A DNA stretch of 35,128 nucleotides, from NCBI GenBank assembly GCA_900290365.1, contig OMOE01000103.1, positions 194 to 35,321 of the forward strand, written 5' to 3'. Below are positions 32,594-35,128 of the stretch, piece after piece. Position numbers and translations under genes: made by a program. The notes beneath the pieces were generated by a model, which did not search any database, was not told the origin of the DNA, and was given only the letters and a program-made list of their open reading frames with translations. This DNA comes from Syntrophobacter sp. SbD1 (GTDB taxonomy: Bacteria; Desulfobacterota; Syntrophobacteria; Syntrophobacterales; Syntrophobacteraceae). Within the stretch, counting starts at the first letter, position 1. Each line of letters starts with the position of its first letter.

Positions 32594-33304
32594 TTATTCT
32601 GGGGTCCAGAAGGGACCCGCCTTGCCCAAGTTTTTTAACGATAAGAACATTTCGGATGCGTATTCCTTCACTCGGGAGAGATAGTCCGGCTCTAGACGAT
32701 TCCTGAACAGGGGTCCGCTGAAGGCTAGCGCCCAGTTGGATAACGGCATGATGGACTCCGCTGAGACGGAATCATAAAGCGACCAATTTTTCACGTGTTC
32801 TTCCGACCGGAAGAGGTTCATGCGGCTTCAAGCCAAACCCCAGGATACTTCTCCAGTCAAAACCCTGGCGAACGGGATATTCACGTGTCCTACGATCGTG
32901 GTTGGATTGACTTCGAGGATATCCTCGTCACGCATGCGGACTAGGATGGGCTGCCCGCAATCCAGGCAACGAGTGTCGATACGGATCTCAGTGCCAGGGA
33001 ATAGCCAGCGCACGGCCAGCACTTCGAGTCCTCACTGGCCGTACCACTTTTGGTCCCCCTTTATAGTCACAAGATAATTGGTCGGTACATTAGAAAACGG
33101 CGCCCAGGACTCGACGTAATCTGTGTCTTTAACAAACCAGCAGGCTATGGAGGACTCGGCTGCCTTACGCTGTACCTGCTTGGCCTCTTCAGGTCGCAAC
33201 CCGAAAGTTGCTGCGAGTTCGGTATAGTGCGGTGCCCGCCCAGTCTTCACAAATTGCTCCACAACAGCGGTGTAAGCTCGTTGCACCGATGTAGTTTCTT
33301 GCAT
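32594..33304 (-). CDS. MerB-like protein with two predicted selenocysteines (TGA codons 91 and 159)
   Basis: The frame from ATG 33304 (GGGAGG 8 nt upstream) to 32594 encodes 236 residues if two in-frame TGA codons (33032-33034 and 32828-32830) are read through. Residues 1-85 are a winged-helix N-domain as in alkylmercury lyase. YGQ-U91-GLEVLAV aligns with the Cys96 region of MerB, TRC113LDCG with Cys117, and GLA-U159-SRMNLFRSEEH with the Cys159 region that leads to HFFAS. MerB Asp99 is Glu94. MerB breaks C-Hg bonds with Cys96, Cys159 and Asp99; Sec at both Cys sites would bind mercury more tightly, so the role may be mercury or organometal handling and not classical turnover. Hairpins follow both TGAs. 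Read without Sec decoding it would be three fragments. Confidence 0.85.
32799..32830 (-). promoter_or_regulatory. Putative bacterial SECIS element for Sec159
   Basis: On the minus strand, TGA (32828-32830) is followed after 13 nt by the stem TCTTCC/GGAAGA (6 bp, perfect) with loop GGTC; the loop starts 19 nt after the TGA. The GGUC loop resembles the AGGUCU loop of the E. coli fdhF SECIS, and the distance is in the usual 16-37 nt range. Confidence 0.7.
32990..33034 (-). promoter_or_regulatory. Putative bacterial SECIS element for Sec91
   Basis: On the minus strand, TGA (33032-33034) is followed by the lower stem AGTGC/GCACT and the upper stem GGCC/GGCT (one G-U pair), with apical loop GTGCGCT beginning GU 18 nt after the TGA. 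The internal loop is asymmetric, so this element is weaker than the one at Sec159. Confidence 0.55.
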
Positions 33305-33463
33305 GTCATTTCCTCCCGCCTGGTGTTGCTCACATGTTGCAGTAAAGTAGCTCACCCTGCAGTGATATACTCCATTCTTTGCCGTTTCTTAAATTTACGC
33401 CAATAGTCAAGGGGGGACGGAATGGGGAACTGGCTCCTTGCCACTGCATGCCGCTGACATAGA

Positions 33464-33820
33464 CTAGGCTTTCGCGTAGTTACTGGCGCCAAACCAGTCC
33501 ACGAGCACCACAGGATCGTCACCAATCACCCATGCGTCATGCCCCGAGGGCAGCACCGACACGTCGCCTGGTCCAAGGTCAAACTCGATGCCGTCCTCCA
33601 TGACGACATGGAGCCTTCCGGAGACTTGATACTGGAAATGTGGGGCCTCACACCACGCCGTGCCAGCAAGAGGTTTGACATCTTGGGACCAGCGCCAACC
33701 AGGCTCCAGGGTCAGGCGTCCAATTGTCCCACCACCAATCTGGATCAGTTCAGCCTTCCCGTGCCCAAAAGTCCGTGTTTCATCAGGGGAAGAAAGATTC
33801 TTGTGTTCCGCGTGCGCCAT
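33464..33820 (-). CDS. Cupin-domain protein
   Basis: A 118-residue single cupin. The first cupin motif lies around WCEAPHFQYQVSGRLHVVME (the usual HxH is reduced to one His). The second is GPGDVSVLPSGHDAWVIGDD. LEPGWRWSQDVKPLAG leads into the barrel. ATG 33820 follows AGGAAGGATAAAGCC. It lies 160 bp upstream of the MerB-like gene on the same strand and may share its transcript. The ligand is unknown; the incomplete metal motif argues against a metal-dependent dioxygenase. Confidence 0.85.
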   Translation of the reverse strand: MAHAEHKNLSSPDETRTFGHGKAELIQIGGGTIGRLTLEPGWRWSQDVKPLAGTAWCEAPHFQYQVSGRLHVVMEDGIEFDLGPGDVSVLPSGHDAWVIGDDPVVLVDWFGASNYAKA

Positions 33821-34300
33821 GGCTTTATCCTTCCTTATCTTAGATGTTTATGGGATGCAATCCAGTGGTGGGCCTTTCGTTGAACGCCGCGTTGCCGTGT
33901 GGTATCTGCAGGCGTGTCACCTCCTTGTCCTAGAGTATTGCCTCTCTGCCTTGGGAAGACCGCCTGAGCTTAGAGGTTTACTCCTTGTTCTTTCCTCGGC
34001 GGACTGGACACCTAACTCATTCGATTGATCCGCATAAAATGCGGAACTTCGTGTTGCTGCCCGTATAAAATGCCCGTTGGGTCGGGTGACAAGGGAGAGC
34101 TTATCCCTGAATCTTCAGCCAGTTGCGTTCCATTCAACGCTTTATCAGGGCGTCTTATGCAGATCAACATATCAACCTCTAAGTTTACCTCAGAAACCAC
34201 CAACCGGGCTGCGAACTGGGGACGGTCTAAAGAATACCAGTAGGATGCTCCGTATTGAAACCATAAGGCATATAGATTGCTATGGGGTAACCACTCTATT
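33821..34300. other. Intergenic region without a recognised gene
   Basis: About 480 bp. The imperfect direct repeat CCGCATAAAATGCGG / CCGTATAAAATGCCCG lies at about 34030-34075; its first copy is a hairpin (CCGCAT/ATGCGG). The cupin promoter should lie near 33830-33900. No gene is supported. Confidence 0.35.
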
Positions 34301-34747
34301 TCAGCCGATATTTGACCCCATTTGTTTATGGGGTGGATGGGAGCATTTCAGGACATCGCAACCTAGTCGGAGTATCGGGATGTCGATGCAGAGATCTGGT
34401 ACATACAGTGGCGAGAAATATGAATTAAGAGGTAATGAAATCAGGCAGGTTAAGCCGCACCGTGCAAGGGCCATCGCGTCCTGATCGCCTGAAACCTCCA
34501 CAAACAATTCCTTTACGCCTTCGGTAACTCCGCAATGAGTCTGTTCACTCGCTCCAGTGCCTGTCGTAATCCAGAGGTTTGGTTTCTTTGGGTCTGCGAA
34601 GATCAACTCCACACTTATTGCAGAACCTGCTGTCGGAGGGATTGTCTTCCCGCATTGCGGGCATGCCAAATATATTTTGCTCCCACATCTGTTACAAAAC
34701 TTTGCCCCATCCGGCTACTCTGATTCACATTGCCGGCACTTTATCGG
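34301..34747 (-). pseudogene. Zinc-ribbon protein interrupted by an amber codon
   Basis: The minus-strand frame reads KCRQCESE, then TAG, then PDGAKFCNRCGSKIYLACPQ and CGKTIPPTAG. This matches the double zinc-ribbon pattern CxxC...GAKFCxxCG...CPxCG. The frame continues to 34301 with no clear further domain. No usable start codon precedes the first CxxC; translation could start only at a Met or a GTG/TTG after the TAG, which would lose part of the metal site. It follows the lipoprotein gene directly on the same strand. Confidence 0.55.
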
Positions 34748-34753
34748 AATCCT

Positions 34754-35101
34754 TTATTTGACTTTCCTGAAGAAGAGTTCCTGCGATCCTGGAAGGGTGA
34801 CGTGAATAATCTGGTTATCCAGACTTCCAACAATTACTCCACCGTTCTTGGTGTGGAGCCTGAGTTCGTTGCCTTTAACATTCCACGAAAAGGTAACCTC
34901 GTCGTCACCCACCTTCCAGACTCCGGTCCCTGTTTCTTTCAATTCCAAAGTGGTTTCACTGCGGTATGGGGAATCCTTGATTTCGGCGATATAGGTCCCA
35001 ACGTGCTGGGTCCCTGGACCGCAACCGGCCGCGGCGATGAAAAGAAGGAGACAGAATAAGACCGGTAGAAAAAAAACCGGAGATCGAATCTTTTTTCTCA
35101 T
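34754..35101 (-). CDS. Small lipoprotein
   Basis: A 115-residue protein with a lipoprotein signal: basic MRKKIR, hydrophobic VFFLPVLFCLLLFIAAAGC and the lipobox AAGC (Cys27). The mature part is a short beta-rich domain (GTYIAEIKDSPYRSETTLEL; GTGVWKVGDDEVTFSWNVKG; LRLHTKNGGVIVGSL), as in small lipocalin-like or heat-resistance-type lipoproteins, but I cannot name a family. No strong ribosome-binding site is visible before ATG 35101. It is probably exported to the envelope. Confidence 0.75.
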   Translation of the reverse strand: MRKKIRSPVFFLPVLFCLLLFIAAAGCGPGTQHVGTYIAEIKDSPYRSETTLELKETGTGVWKVGDDEVTFSWNVKGNELRLHTKNGGVIVGSLDNQIIHVTLPGSQELFFRKVK

Positions 35102-35128
35102 AATGAATCCGTCACGATTCTACAGTTC

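Noticed and set aside
32594..33355. Three separate small genes, or a MerB pseudogene
   Set aside because: All three segments are in one frame, separated only by TGA codons that replace catalytic Cys; ATG 33304 has the only good ribosome-binding site. Two chance stops at exactly these sites are improbable.
34650..34747. Pyrrolysine at the TAG of the zinc-ribbon gene
   Set aside because: No pyl genes or typical Pyl protein are present; zinc-ribbon proteins have no known use of Pyl.

Overview
The window looks like a chromosomal segment of a Gram-negative Desulfobacterota-type (deltaproteobacterial) anaerobe. The evidence is lpxC (LPS synthesis), an MglA GTPase with a roadblock partner, a DUF3786 protein, a sensor kinase with haem-c motifs, XdhC-type molybdoenzyme accessory proteins, a NifS/NifU/TusA sulfur-transfer set, and many short dispersed GC-rich repeats between genes. 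A Syntrophobacter-like relative is a guess from gene style only. No rRNA, tRNA, CRISPR array or complete insertion sequence was recognised.

Layout. 1-484: C-terminal end of a Gly/Arg/Ser repeat protein. 666-2548: PilZ protein and a radical SAM protein with an ATGA overlap (minus). 2971-7810: five-gene operon of pentapeptide/DUF4388, roadblock, MglA, an unknown scaffold-like protein and a TPR-pseudokinase; this looks like a polarity or surface-signalling module. 7821-10262: large DUF2868-like membrane protein (minus). 10689-11614: lpxC, broken by a 17-bp tandem duplication. 11982-14029: thrC and a gamma-carbonic anhydrase. 14064-15208: DUF2007/DUF3786 protein and a small partner. 15576-17490: galE and a convergent metallophosphoesterase. 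17506-19822: gene-poor, repeat-rich, with two copies of a 320-bp repeat carrying a comEC 3' fragment. 19823-24425: nitroreductase, then a minus-strand tusA/nifS-like/nifU set, then two overlapping XdhC-type genes. 25054-28050: comEC (broken by a 29-bp duplication, with a palindromic repeat inserted in frame) and a small membrane protein. 28948-30560: haem-motif histidine kinase, broken by a 26-bp duplication. 31578-35101: secreted protein, a paralogue of the 18.3-kb small protein, a MerB-like gene, a cupin, a decayed zinc-ribbon gene and a lipoprotein.

The most striking item is the MerB-like gene at 32594-33304. It reads as one frame interrupted by exactly two TGA codons. These fall at the positions of the two catalytic cysteines of organomercurial lyase (Cys96 and Cys159 in the R831b/E. 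coli-type enzyme). Each TGA is followed, 18-19 nt later, by the loop of a hairpin of bacterial SECIS type. I read it as a double-selenocysteine MerB homologue and do not know of one described.

Two other themes recur. Three genes (lpxC, comEC, sensor kinase) are each broken by one perfect or near-perfect short tandem duplication of 17, 29 or 26 bp, all equal to 2 mod 3; assembly artefact and real unstable duplication both fit. The nifS-like gene has lost its PLP-binding lysine but keeps the persulfide cysteine, and it sits with nifU-like and tusA-like genes opposite XdhC-type genes.
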